Positions 43,874-53,200 of a DNA stretch of 64,000 bases are shown here, piece by piece; position 1 is the first letter of the stretch, and each line of letters starts with the position of its first letter. The notes beneath the pieces were generated by a model. It was not told the DNA's origin, made no database searches, and saw only the letters and a program-made list of their open reading frames with translations. Both the position numbers and the translations under genes were made by a program. The DNA comes from Chitinophaga niastensis (GTDB lineage Bacteria > Bacteroidota > Bacteroidia > Chitinophagales > Chitinophagaceae), in the NCBI RefSeq assembly GCF_003014755.1, contig NZ_PYAW01000010.1, positions 1-64,000 of the forward strand. The letters run 5' to 3'.

Positions 43874-45034
43874 TTAAAATTTTCTTCTTTTTTTCTTCCT
43901 CTTTTTCAAAAATTCGGGTAAAAGATCGTTTCCAGTATTTTCGTGTGAAAAAAGATGCTGATAGATGGCAATCGTTGTATTGAGATTAGTATGATGGTTA
44001 TTATGAATAGTTTGTGCTGTATCTGTACTGGCATCTTTGTTGGACAGTGAACTGTCGAATCTTAACCTGTCGTAAAACTCTGATGGATGATAGTTCAAAT
44101 CAGCTACCGATACTGCTGCGCGGGTACGGCTATCAACTAAAATAACATCGGTCAGTTGCCCAGCAGGATTATACGCCAGGTGACAGAAAATATTCTGTTT
44201 TTGAAGAAGTTGGGCGGTGTTTGAATTAAGTAAGCCTTGCTGAAGAATCTTATCCATTCGTTGCCGCATTGGTAAAATTTTCAGGCCGTTAATCGCCATC
44301 CTTTTTTCGATATAGTCAAGGCCGGGAAAGGATGAAATTGAGCTGGCGGGAATAGGTATACCGGTTTTACCACCAAACCTGTCGAGCTGTGAGTATGTTA
44401 GTCCTCTCCTTTCATAAAGCAGCGTACCGGGTTCTCCCCGATCAGCAATAACGTTGTGCAGACGTAGAATAGCGTTCAGCTCATCAAGTGTTGTATACAA
44501 GTGAGTGCTGGTTACTCTGGAAACAATATCATCTATTGTAGCGTGTATACCGATAGATTCTTTACTGCCTTCTGCAACAATGAGATTGTATTCCTTTTCA
44601 ATGGCTTTGCGTGCAGGTTCACTTTTAATCTTGGCGATATTGTGAAGATTTATAGGCTTGCCATTTGCTTGGACATTAGTAGTTACGATATGAACATGCG
44701 GATGGGCGGCATCCCTATGTTGGTATACGAGGAAAGGTTGACCACCAAAACCGATTCTATTCATATAATCAAGGGAGAGTTCTTGTAATGTTTCTATGCT
44801 TAGTTCTTCTTTATTAGAAAAGTTTAAGGAGATGTGAAGGGTATTTGTTTTTATTTTTCTGTTCTTGTTTGTCAGGGCTTTAAACCTCTTTAGTTTTTGA
44901 TGAAATGTCAAATCGTCTGTATCACATGCAAACTTTGAAGCGAAAATTAAATCTGCATTTCCCAGTTCAACTTTCCTTTCATTGTAATGCAATGCGCCTC
45001 TGATTGATTTTCCAGTACTCATTCGGACAACCAT
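43874..45034 (-). CDS. mobB: Relaxase (mobilisation nuclease, PF03432 type)
   Basis: This 386-aa protein has the three-His metal motif HRDAAHPHVHI (H106, H111, H113, H115) and an N-terminal GKSIRGALHYNE segment whose Tyr17 is a candidate nucleophile. It nicks the transfer origin and leads the strand into the recipient. It overlaps the small accessory gene by 16 bases. Naming follows Bacteroides usage (mobA accessory, mobB relaxase) and is by position. Confidence 0.92.
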   Translation of the reverse strand: MVVRMSTGKSIRGALHYNERKVELGNADLIFASKFACDTDDLTFHQKLKRFKALTNKNRKIKTNTLHISLNFSNKEELSIETLQELSLDYMNRIGFGGQPFLVYQHRDAAHPHVHIVTTNVQANGKPINLHNIAKIKSEPARKAIEKEYNLIVAEGSKESIGIHATIDDIVSRVTSTHLYTTLDELNAILRLHNVIADRGEPGTLLYERRGLTYSQLDRFGGKTGIPIPASSISSFPGLDYIEKRMAINGLKILPMRQRMDKILQQGLLNSNTAQLLQKQNIFCHLAYNPAGQLTDVILVDSRTRAAVSVADLNYHPSEFYDRLRFDSSLSNKDASTDTAQTIHNNHHTNLNTTIAIYQHLFSHENTGNDLLPEFLKKRKKKRRKF

Positions 45035-45423
45035 TTTTTTGCATTTACAGATATTAAATCAAGCAGGGTGGAAATTTTCTCATCAAGTAATAAATATTTA
45101 TCAAATGCAATACGGGCGTAAAATGCTTTTCGTTTCTCGTCAGGATATGTATTAAACAAGCGAGTAATTTGATTAATATTCACACCTATTGATTTTATTT
45201 CCGACCTAATGGCTGCTAGTTCCTCCATTAAAATATCTAGGCTTTGATCGTGGCAAACTGTTTTGATCACCCGGTTATGTAGTATATCTCTAAGCAGAGT
45301 ACTCATGTCAGTATTAGCGCTTTGAGAAAGGAGGTTTTGTAGTTCCGTGTATTTTGATATATCAACTTTTGTTTGGAGATGATATTTAAGTTCTGCTTCT
45401 GTTTTTGATTTTCTCTGTGGCAT
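45019..45423 (-). CDS. mobA: Mobilisation accessory protein MobA (relaxosome)
   Basis: This 134-aa basic helical protein, starting at MPQRKSKTEAELKYHL, has a ribbon-helix-helix-like N-terminus and the C-terminal SIGVNINQITRLFNT typical of relaxosome accessory proteins. A longer frame from 45519 would run into the candidate oriT, so I take the ATG at 45421-45423. It probably binds oriT and helps the relaxase, which it overlaps by 16 bases. Confidence 0.85.
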   Translation of the reverse strand: MPQRKSKTEAELKYHLQTKVDISKYTELQNLLSQSANTDMSTLLRDILHNRVIKTVCHDQSLDILMEELAAIRSEIKSIGVNINQITRLFNTYPDEKRKAFYARIAFDKYLLLDEKISTLLDLISVNAKKWLSE

Positions 45424-45482
45424 ATAGTAGACTTTATGTGATAAGGTGCTATGCACTGTGAGAAATAGCGGATAGCTTTTCG

Positions 45483-45611
45483 TTGCCGTATACGGCAATA
45501 CATCTTGCTCTGCACGCACAAGTGCAGAGAAAATTCACCCAGTCGCTCAGGTGAGCGGGGTAATTCCGGGGCAGTTAGGATCAGAAGCCGGTTTGCTTCT
45601 GATCCTAACTG
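45483..45611. other. oriT: Candidate origin of transfer (oriT)
   Basis: Four inverted repeats sit in 130 bases just upstream of mobA: TTGCCGTATACGGCAA (45483-45498), TCTGCAC/GTGCAGA (45509-45528), CGCTCA/TGAGCG (45544-45557) and a 17-bp perfect stem 45572-45588/45595-45611 with loop CGGTTT. Mobilisable Bacteroides elements carry oriT at this position. The nic site cannot be placed from sequence alone. The last stem lacks a T tract for minus-strand transcripts, so it is not a simple terminator. Confidence 0.62.
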
Positions 45612-45629
45612 ACGGTCACAAACTTTTTT

Positions 45630-45827
45630 TTATGGTGATTTCGGTGGTAATAAGCCGGTGTTGATACTGGTAATTTCAGGTATCCGTATCCAGGTAACGG
45701 TTTCTTCTTCCAATTCGGGAAATTCTTTTTTCACCAGTTCTATTTCTTCATCTAGTAGCATACGGACAAATGATGTATCCTCATCGTAGATACCAACGGC
45801 CTCATCGAACTTGCGCACTATCCACAT
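45630..45827 (-). CDS. Small acidic hypothetical protein
   Basis: This 65-aa protein is strongly acidic (LLDEEIELVKKEFPELEEETV). No family is recognised. Its start overlaps the upstream gene by ten bases, supporting a shared transcript with 45818-46090 and the HTH gene. Confidence 0.5.
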   Translation of the reverse strand: MWIVRKFDEAVGIYDEDTSFVRMLLDEEIELVKKEFPELEEETVTWIRIPEITSINTGLLPPKSP

Positions 45828-46090
45828 ATAACATCAATTTTTATGTATAAACTAATATTGGATTTTGCAGGATTCAAAGTTGAACGTGAATTAGTAGGCA
45901 CCATATTCATGATCCAGTTATGGGCTGAAATTTTCCAATTACGTATACTGCAACCCTTTTTTGAACGCCAGTTTTTACTATCATAAAACAGGAAGAAATG
46001 CGTAGCTTCCAGATCGGAAATACCTCGATGGAGAAAATACGCTTTCACTGCTTCAATTTTCGGCGGTATGTTGTTGGAAAACTTTATCAT
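45818..46090 (-). CDS. Small protein with a replication-protein-like C-terminal motif
   Basis: This 90-aa protein contains ATHFFLFYDSKNWRSKKG followed by IRNWKISAHNWI. This matches a short motif found at the end of many phage and plasmid replication-initiation proteins (FxYYxSxGW...KDWKAAxxNW). It lies between the HTH gene and the candidate oriT. A DNA-binding role is likely; whether it is a remnant of a larger gene or a genuine small protein is unclear. Confidence 0.6.
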   Translation of the reverse strand: MIKFSNNIPPKIEAVKAYFLHRGISDLEATHFFLFYDSKNWRSKKGCSIRNWKISAHNWIMNMVPTNSRSTLNPAKSNISLYIKIDVICG

Positions 46091-46092
46091 AA

Positions 46093-46449
46093 TTATGTCT
46101 TTTTGGCAGTAACTATTCGTTGCAATTTTTGCTTGGAATGCAGTTGTATACGGGAGGATAATAGCTTTTCTATTTCTTCACTGGAATAAAAAATAGTTCC
46201 TCCTACTTTGGTAAAAGCCAGGGTACCGTTTTGACGTAGGGTTAAAAGAGTGCCGGCAGAACATTCTAAAAATTTTCTGGCTTGGTGAGTTTTAAGCCAC
46301 TTCTTTTGAGATTGCGGTGTAGTTTCTGCAAGTATTCGCCTAAATGCGATCAGCAACTCGGTTTTTAAAATTTCCAGATCAGCAACCGTTACGAGCTGAT
46401 CTCTAAAAATGGGATGGGAAGAAGTAATACTATTTTTCACATTTGCCAT
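46093..46449 (-). CDS. Helix-turn-helix excisionase-like protein
   Basis: This 118-aa protein has a helical N-terminus and a MerR/excisionase-type winged helix: WLKTHQARKFLECSAGTLLTLRQNG, then FTKVGGTIFYSSEEIEKLL. Proteins of this type control excision or transfer in Bacteroidota ICEs. It is the first gene of a three-gene minus-strand unit and is therefore the likely regulator of the mobilisation end. Confidence 0.85.
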   Translation of the reverse strand: MANVKNSITSSHPIFRDQLVTVADLEILKTELLIAFRRILAETTPQSQKKWLKTHQARKFLECSAGTLLTLRQNGTLAFTKVGGTIFYSSEEIEKLLSSRIQLHSKQKLQRIVTAKKT

Positions 46450-46894
46450 ATACGCACAAAATCTTGCACGAATATAACTGCATGAAAAAGTGATTTTTCA
46501 TAGTGCAATTCATAGTTAGGAAAAAAAAGTAAAAAATATGTGGAGGACTTGAAGCTAAAATATAGGCGTAATTTGTATACTCAAAAAAGTAAAAATTGAA
46601 ACTATTGAAATTCTGAAGAGAGGTTTGAATTTATTGGGTTGAATTTTTTTGTTCATTTAATATATTTCATTTATTCAATATGAGCGTATTTATACGCATC
46701 TATTCTCGTATTTATACCTATTTACATTCGATTAACAATCCGAATAAGGAATTACTATACCTTAGTTATCTGATTCTTTGCATAAGCCCTGTGAAAATAA
46801 AGTTTAGTATTTCCCCAGGTAATGTATTTCCCGAAAAAGAGTAAATGGATTTATTTTAATCAGGATAACTCTCCATTATGTAGTGATTTTTATC
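46450..46894. other. AT-rich gene-free stretch left of the IS element
   Basis: The 445 bases are very AT-rich and hold no credible gene. They contain the promoter for the excisionase-like gene and possibly the edge of the ICE, since ICE gene families stop here. I see no inverted repeat or attachment-site match to the integrase side. Confidence 0.45.
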
Positions 46895-47007
46895 TGTTAG
46901 AATCATTGTTGTCCGGGTAAACAATAATTTAAAGGGCAAAAAAAGGGCAGTTCAATAGAACCGCCCTAATTAGTTATGTTTGAGTTACCACACCTAAACA
47001 ATAACTA

Positions 47008-48213
47008 ATGAGCGAATTTAAAAAATTTCCCGGACAGCCGATCTTATCACAAATATTAAATGTAATACCGTCAACAGTAATTCATACTGCGAGCAGGAAA
47101 CATAACGCGAACCGTTATTACAAGCGGTTACCACTTCGGCTTCATTTAGTAAGTCTGTTATATGGTGTCTTCAGCTATTGTAATGGCCTTCGTGAAGTAT
47201 GTGAGGGTCTTCTGGCCTGTGAGGGAAAACTTAGCCACCTGGGGCTGGATAAAGCTCCTGCCCGCAGTACGCTCTCCGATGCCAATAATAGGCGTAGTTA
47301 TCGGGTCTTTGAAACAATTTATTACGGACTACTACGCCAGTATCACAGCTTTATCTCGGACAGCCGGTTAAAAGGGCTGAGTATCCGCAATCTGAAAGTG
47401 GTTGATAGCAGTACAATTCAGCTTTTCAGTGAAATACTGCGTGGTGTAGGCCGTGCCCGTGGAGATGGCAGCAGAAAGAAAGGTGGATTCAAGGTCCATG
47501 CCATGATGGATGCTTTTAGTGGAGTTACTGAATTTGTACGCCTGACGGAAGCCCGTGAACATGACCAAAAGTTTCTGCATCACCTGAAGCTGCCCGCAAA
47601 TAGCTGGCTGGTATTCGATAAAGCGTATACAACCTATCATCGGTTCGCTAAATGGAGTGAACAGCAGATTTGGTTTGTAACCCGGGAAAGGGATAATGCT
47701 CTTTTTCATGTGACCAAAGTACTGATTGACAGGACCCGCAAACACAACAGGAAAGCAGTGCTGAAGGAGCAATACGTAACCGTAGGAATTAAACAAAACG
47801 GAACAGTTGTCCAGCGCTTAAAACTGCGACGTATCACCTTTAAGTCAGATGAGGGCAAAGTGTATATGTTCATCACCAATAACTTTACTTTACCCGCCTG
47901 CCAGATAGCTACCATTTATAAAAACCGCTGGATGATCGAATTGCTTTTTAAACAGATCAAACAGAACTTTCCGTTACGTTACTTCTGGGGAGAAAGCCCC
48001 AATGCCATTAAAATGCAGGTCTATTGTGTGCTGATTGCACAACTGTTGATGGTCGTAATAAGGAGAAAAGCTGCAACCAAAAAGTCTTTTTCCAATATGA
48101 TTACTGTAATAAGACTTCATCTGATGAGCTATGTAGGATTACTGGAGTTCATTAAAGACACTTATAAAGCATGGAGAAAAATACATAATGCAATGCTGGA
48201 CTTTTCTCCATAA
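47008..48213 (+). CDS. IS4-family DDE transposase
   Basis: This 401-aa transposase has an N-terminal DUF4372-like domain (PILSQILNVIPS) and a DDE domain. The catalytic acids are D in VVDSSTIQL, D in VFDKAYT, and E in the IS4 signature YKNRWMIELLFKQIK (Y-x2-R-x3-E-x6-K). It is full length, with its own terminator, and should be active. Starts at the first ATG, 104 bases from the left end. Confidence 0.95.
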   Translation: MSEFKKFPGQPILSQILNVIPSTVIHTASRKHNANRYYKRLPLRLHLVSLLYGVFSYCNGLREVCEGLLACEGKLSHLGLDKAPARSTLSDANNRRSYRVFETIYYGLLRQYHSFISDSRLKGLSIRNLKVVDSSTIQLFSEILRGVGRARGDGSRKKGGFKVHAMMDAFSGVTEFVRLTEAREHDQKFLHHLKLPANSWLVFDKAYTTYHRFAKWSEQQIWFVTRERDNALFHVTKVLIDRTRKHNRKAVLKEQYVTVGIKQNGTVVQRLKLRRITFKSDEGKVYMFITNNFTLPACQIATIYKNRWMIELLFKQIKQNFPLRYFWGESPNAIKMQVYCVLIAQLLMVVIRRKAATKKSFSNMITVIRLHLMSYVGLLEFIKDTYKAWRKIHNAMLDFSP

Positions 48214-48246
48214 TAAAATCCGGGGGAGCTCCCCCGGATTTTATTA
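48211..48246. terminator. 36-bp perfect palindrome ending the transposase gene
   Basis: The palindrome is centred on GGGGGAGCTCCCCC with A/T-rich arms, and overlaps the transposase stop. It terminates both the transposase message and any transcript entering the element from the right. Confidence 0.88.
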
Positions 48247-48333
48247 TAATATTTTTTCCTTCTGTATCACTTACTCACAAAGAGATACAGGCTATTTTAT
48301 GTCGATTTTACCCGGACAACAATGTGTTAGAAT

Positions 48334-48733
48334 CAATTAAAATAGCAGGAAAATTAATCACTTTGGTCAATTCTAAAAATCACCCATTTTCTAGTATCTG
48401 TATACCATAAGTATCCATTACATATCATACAAAATACATTTTCATTATTGGCAGAAGTCCTGAAAGGAAAGCCACCTTGTAACCTTTGACTGAACGCTAA
48501 TTTACGTGGATGACCTTTAAGCATTGAATGTTTAAAGGTGAATATTTATCCGGTAAGAATTAACATAAAATGTGGAAATATATTACAACCCAAAAAATTA
48601 GCATAAATACCACTTTGAATTATACGCCTCAATCTATTATGGCATTGTAATTTAGCTCGGCACTACCGGCATTTAATAAAGACTGAATTTAGACAGGCTC
48701 CGTATTTCCTTTTACCCTGAAGCTATTGATCAC
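48334..48733. other. Leader region of the RHS operon
   Basis: This 400-base stretch between the IS element and the RHS operon has no gene. It should contain the operon promoter, but I find no full TAnnTTTG match close to the start codon. The IS inserted about 400 bases upstream of the operon and may have separated it from older regulatory DNA. Confidence 0.45.
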
Positions 48734-50155
48734 ATGAAACCTCTTTATTTACTTATATTTTTTCAACTGTTGCTGTTATTGGGAATTCAGGCGCAGGATA
48801 GTACTACCAGTAAGCATAATAAGATACCTGATAAATATTTTTCCCAAGTAAATAAGAAGTCTGATAAGTTAGAAAAACAGGTTAGTCAAAGAACTGAAAA
48901 AGCACTGGCCCGATTTATCAATGAAGAAGGGAGGATGCAAAGAAGACTCGCCCGAATTGACTCCACCAGGGCAAAACAACTTTTTTCAAACTCAATTGAC
49001 TCTTTGGGAAATTTAAAAGCACGCATGCAAGGTAAGCTGGGCAAGATATCCCATCCTTTAATGCAATCTGGGGGGCCTTACCTGGACAGCCTCCAAAACT
49101 CATTGGCTTTCCTAAAACAATCCAAAGATTTATTGAATCAGTCAAAGGGTATCACTGATAAATTGAGCAGCTCCATTAACTCAGTAGGACAATTGAAAGA
49201 TAAACTACAACAGGTAGAAGAGATAAAAGCATATATACGGGAACGTAGGCAAGTATTGACCGAGCAACTAAAACAATATACCGGCTTCTCCAAAGACCTG
49301 CAAAGGATGAACAAGGAAGCTTTTTATTATGGACAGCAGTTAAGAGAATATAAAGAAGTTTTTAAAGATAAAAGGAAGGCAGAACAGAAAGCAATGGAGA
49401 TCATTCAAAAGTTACCTGCTTTCACTGATTTTATGCAGAAGCATTCTCAACTGGCAAGTCTTTTTAATATCCAAACCACTGCTGCTTCCACTCAAAGTTT
49501 GGAAGGGTTGCAAACCAGATGCCAGGTAGAAAATTTGATTCAGCAACGCATTGGAAGCGGCCCTAATGCTAATGCTGCACTGAATCAACAGATGGGGGAA
49601 GCCCGTAGCAAAATGGATGAATTGAAAAGCAAATTCCCTGAACTTAATAATGCTGGGGATATGCCCAATTTTAAGCCCAGTGAAATGAAATCGAAAAGTT
49701 TTATGCAACGATTGGAGTTTGGTAGTAATATTCAGTTTCAGCGTAGTAATAAATTTTTTCCTACTATCGGAGATCTGGCAGGACAGGTAGCTTACAAGTT
49801 CCATAAGAATGGGAGTACGGGTGTAGGGATTTCCTACAAGCTGGGCATGGGTACCGGCTTTGATAATATCCACTTCTCCAACCAGGGAGTAGGTATTCGT
49901 TCCTTTATCGACTGGAAGATAAAAGGAACCATTTTCCTTAATGGCGGCTATGAGCAAAACTATCAACCTAATTATGTTGGCTTAGTCAATGGCCTTGGTC
50001 AGCAGTGGACACAGAGCGGCCTTATAGGGATCAGTAAAAAATATAACATCAATAGCAAATTAAAGGGTAATATCATTTTGCTCTTTGATTTTTTATCCAA
50101 TCAGCATGTGCCGAGGACAGATCCTTTTAAACTGCGAACAGGCTATAATTTTTGA
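48734..50155 (+). CDS. Exported coiled-coil/outer-membrane-like protein of the RHS operon
   Basis: This 473-aa protein has a signal peptide (to GIQAQ), a long Gln/Lys/Glu-rich coiled-coil region (~35-330) and a C-terminal part of short strands (SNIQFQRSNKFFP, GTIFLNGGYEQNY, ending in Phe) that resembles a small outer-membrane beta domain. The family is not named. Its stop lies 54 bases before the next start, so it probably belongs to the RHS operon and may anchor or export the large proteins. This role is inference. Confidence 0.72.
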   Translation: MKPLYLLIFFQLLLLLGIQAQDSTTSKHNKIPDKYFSQVNKKSDKLEKQVSQRTEKALARFINEEGRMQRRLARIDSTRAKQLFSNSIDSLGNLKARMQGKLGKISHPLMQSGGPYLDSLQNSLAFLKQSKDLLNQSKGITDKLSSSINSVGQLKDKLQQVEEIKAYIRERRQVLTEQLKQYTGFSKDLQRMNKEAFYYGQQLREYKEVFKDKRKAEQKAMEIIQKLPAFTDFMQKHSQLASLFNIQTTAASTQSLEGLQTRCQVENLIQQRIGSGPNANAALNQQMGEARSKMDELKSKFPELNNAGDMPNFKPSEMKSKSFMQRLEFGSNIQFQRSNKFFPTIGDLAGQVAYKFHKNGSTGVGISYKLGMGTGFDNIHFSNQGVGIRSFIDWKIKGTIFLNGGYEQNYQPNYVGLVNGLGQQWTQSGLIGISKKYNINSKLKGNIILLFDFLSNQHVPRTDPFKLRTGYNF

Positions 50156-50208
50156 TTTATCCACCTATAATTTCAAATCTATTAAACAATAAATTCAACG
50201 GTCCTTTT

Positions 50209-53200
50209 ATGAAAAAACAATTTTATCCCTTTTTCATTTTCCTGCAATTATTGTTACCCATTACCGCTATTTGCCAGGTAGATCTTCCGACAGGAAGCGC
50301 CTCCTTCAATGTTCCACTATTTCAGTATACAGATGGCAACCGCCTTTCCTCTAATATTTCGCTAGATTATACCGGGGGAAGTGGCATTAAAGTAGATGAG
50401 ATTCCGACTAGCACAGGTCTTGGCTGGCGCTTACAGGCGGGCGGGGTCATTGTAAGAAATACAAACGGAGTACCGGATGATCAGATAGGTGGTGTATATT
50501 CAGGAGACAGGTACAGCTCCGGCTATTTATACCCGCCCTACACCAATTTATTAAATCCTATTTCTCCCAGGGGTGGATTTGTACCACTTATTCCCTATAA
50601 CTGGAGTTCCGATTATTACAAACCAGATTCCTCGGTAATGATAGATTTAGAACAAGATATTTTCGTATTTCAGTATGGAGGAAGAACCGGAAGTTTTATT
50701 ATCGCTAGTAATGGTAATATCCTTCCGCTGGATAATTCAAAATTGAAAATCGAGAAATTAGAAAAGGATATGTCCGCCGACAGCATTATTACGAGGATCA
50801 GCGGTTTTGTTATCACCGATGAAGTTGGCATTAGATATACCTTTTTAGCTCCCGAAACCAGTAAGGTCATCAGCTATGAAAGAGGAGCGGCATCAACGAC
50901 AACCTTTAATCAAACTTTAATAAATCTGCAATATAAAATAAATAATTATTCCGTGATTACCAGTTGGTATCTCACAGAAATCTATGACCCTTTATCCTCC
51001 AACAAAATTACTTTTAGTTATGCTGATTACAATCTTGATTATTTAATAGGCTATTCCGGTGCCTATGCCTTAAATATAGTTGGCGGTACAGGACAGGCTA
51101 CCACCCAAAGTATTCAGCAAAGGTTTTCTGGTAAAAGAAAAAGGATTACAGGGATTGCTTTCCCCGGTGGAAAAACAAATGTATTGTTTAAATATTTTGA
51201 TACGGATTTGGTGGACCTGCCTGGAGAAAAGGCATTAAAACAAATGGTTGTTCTAAGAGATAGCATAGAGACAACGGGATACCAATTCAATTACAACTAT
51301 TTTTTTAAGGATACCCTCCGTGCTTTTAATTATTCATTTGCCGCTAATGAGCTGCAGTACCCAAGGTTATGTCTGAATTCAATTCAGAAATCCGGGTTGT
51401 ATTCCATATTAGAACCTCCCTATGTTTTTTCCTATTTCACTAAATATGGCTACGCATCTATGCCAGCCCGCACTTCAGGAGGACGGGACCATTTTGGATA
51501 TTTTAATAATGATGTCCAGGGGCAGGATTATTCAACCACTGATTTAGCCTGGAATAGCACCAGGGCCTTAACGCTTAATACGCATAGGTTTGCTGCGGTA
51601 GGTCCCCCTGTAATTGGGGCATTAAAAGAAGTACAATATCCGGCAGGGGGAAAGCTCCAATTTGACTATGAAAATAATACTGCAGCTTTTGGGGCATCTA
51701 CTGTTTTGTCGGGCGGGATCAGAGTCCGGCGCACTACACAAATCGATATGGTAGATACTACCAAAAAAATAATAAATGACTACCGCTATGTGAATGTAGA
51801 TAGTAGCTCTTCCGGATGGGGTTATGAAACTCCCTTATTACTGGATACCAGTTCAAATTACCTGGTTTTGCCGCCCTCATCTACTCCCTATAAACCGGTA
51901 AACATGAGCTATAACACGGCATCTTCGGCCAAACTGGTGATAACGGATGATAAAAAGATTAAAGCGGCTGATATCGCAGAGTTATTGGGATTTAATGTAT
52001 TTATTTGCATTGCAGTTGCCGTTGTTCAAAACTTATTTACCCCACCACCCGCTACCACCATCCAGACAATCCCATCTTACCAGGAGTTGAGCGACCATCC
52101 ATCTAAGTATAATTTATTACCCCACATGTATAGCCGAGTGGAGGTTTACCAAGGATCCACTGCAAATAATATCGGCAAAACCGTTTATGAGTTTACTTCC
52201 CCAACAGACTTTCCGATTTCAGTGCCCCTGCAGCAAGCCCCATTCTCAGCCAATCAGAGGTGTTTGCCTTGGGTGTATGGAATGTTGAAAAGAAAATTAG
52301 AATTGAATAAGAATAATAATCCCAGTTTTGAGACCATTAACAACTATAACGCTTCCATTTCACGATTAAATTCTAACGGGGTGGGCTCCATTCGATGGAA
52401 AGCAAAACAGGTGCTCATGTGCCCAGAGGGGTTGTACAATGGTTATAATGGCTCTGTGCTGTTGATTAATGATAGTTATTTACCATTGGTAGGAAGAACC
52501 GAATTACTATCTGTCACCAACAAAAAATATGATAGCACTGGAAATTTTACGCAAACTGTTACTACGTTCACAAATGATAACATAAATTATTATCCCAAAA
52601 AAATTACCACTACCAATAGTATTGGTGATACCATTCAGCAGAGAAATTATTATACCGCGGATTACAATTCAGCCAATATAATAGCCTTCAAAGTAATGAA
52701 TGATGCCAACATGATCAATATCCCTATTTCACAAGAGACCTGGAAATTAAGCAGTACCGGACAACAGTTATTAGATGCTAGTATCTCAGATTTTAGACCA
52801 CTATGCTCAGGTGACCTGAAAGTAACACAGAACCTTACCTTTCAAAATGCCAGCCCACTACCTTCTTCCATTGCTGGAACATTTGACGGAACCACCTTGA
52901 ATCGGCTTCCTTCTTATATAAAGCTGCAGCAAGCGTTAAGTTTTGATAGTTCCTCTGGCCGTCCTGTTCATATTTTGAATCCAAACGCCCCTGAAATTGG
53001 TTATCAATGGGGTTACAATAATGAATATGTGGTAGCAGTTGTGAAAAATGCACATGCAGCCCATATCGAAAAAGGAGTTGTCGGAAATGTTACCAATGGG
53101 ATCATGTCGGCAGTAAATAATCAGACTCAAACGGCTACCATCACCCTTTCTCAACCCGGAAATATTTATTTGCAATTGGTAGCTCCCCCTACTGGTGAAG

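Larger units (their letters stand above)
46904..48324. mobile_element. Complete IS4-family insertion sequence (1421 bp)
   Basis: Perfect 18-bp terminal inverted repeats CATTGTTGTCCGGGTAAA lie at 46904-46921 and, inverted, at 48307-48324. They are flanked by a 9-bp target duplication, TGTTAGAAT, at 46895-46903 and 48325-48333. One transposase gene fills the element. Intact ends and an exact duplication point to a recent insertion that has not rearranged the flanks. Confidence 0.95.

Noticed and set aside
45572..45611. Simple transcription terminator
   Set aside because: There is no T tract on the minus strand, and it belongs to a group of inverted repeats at the expected oriT position; kept as part of the oriT candidate.
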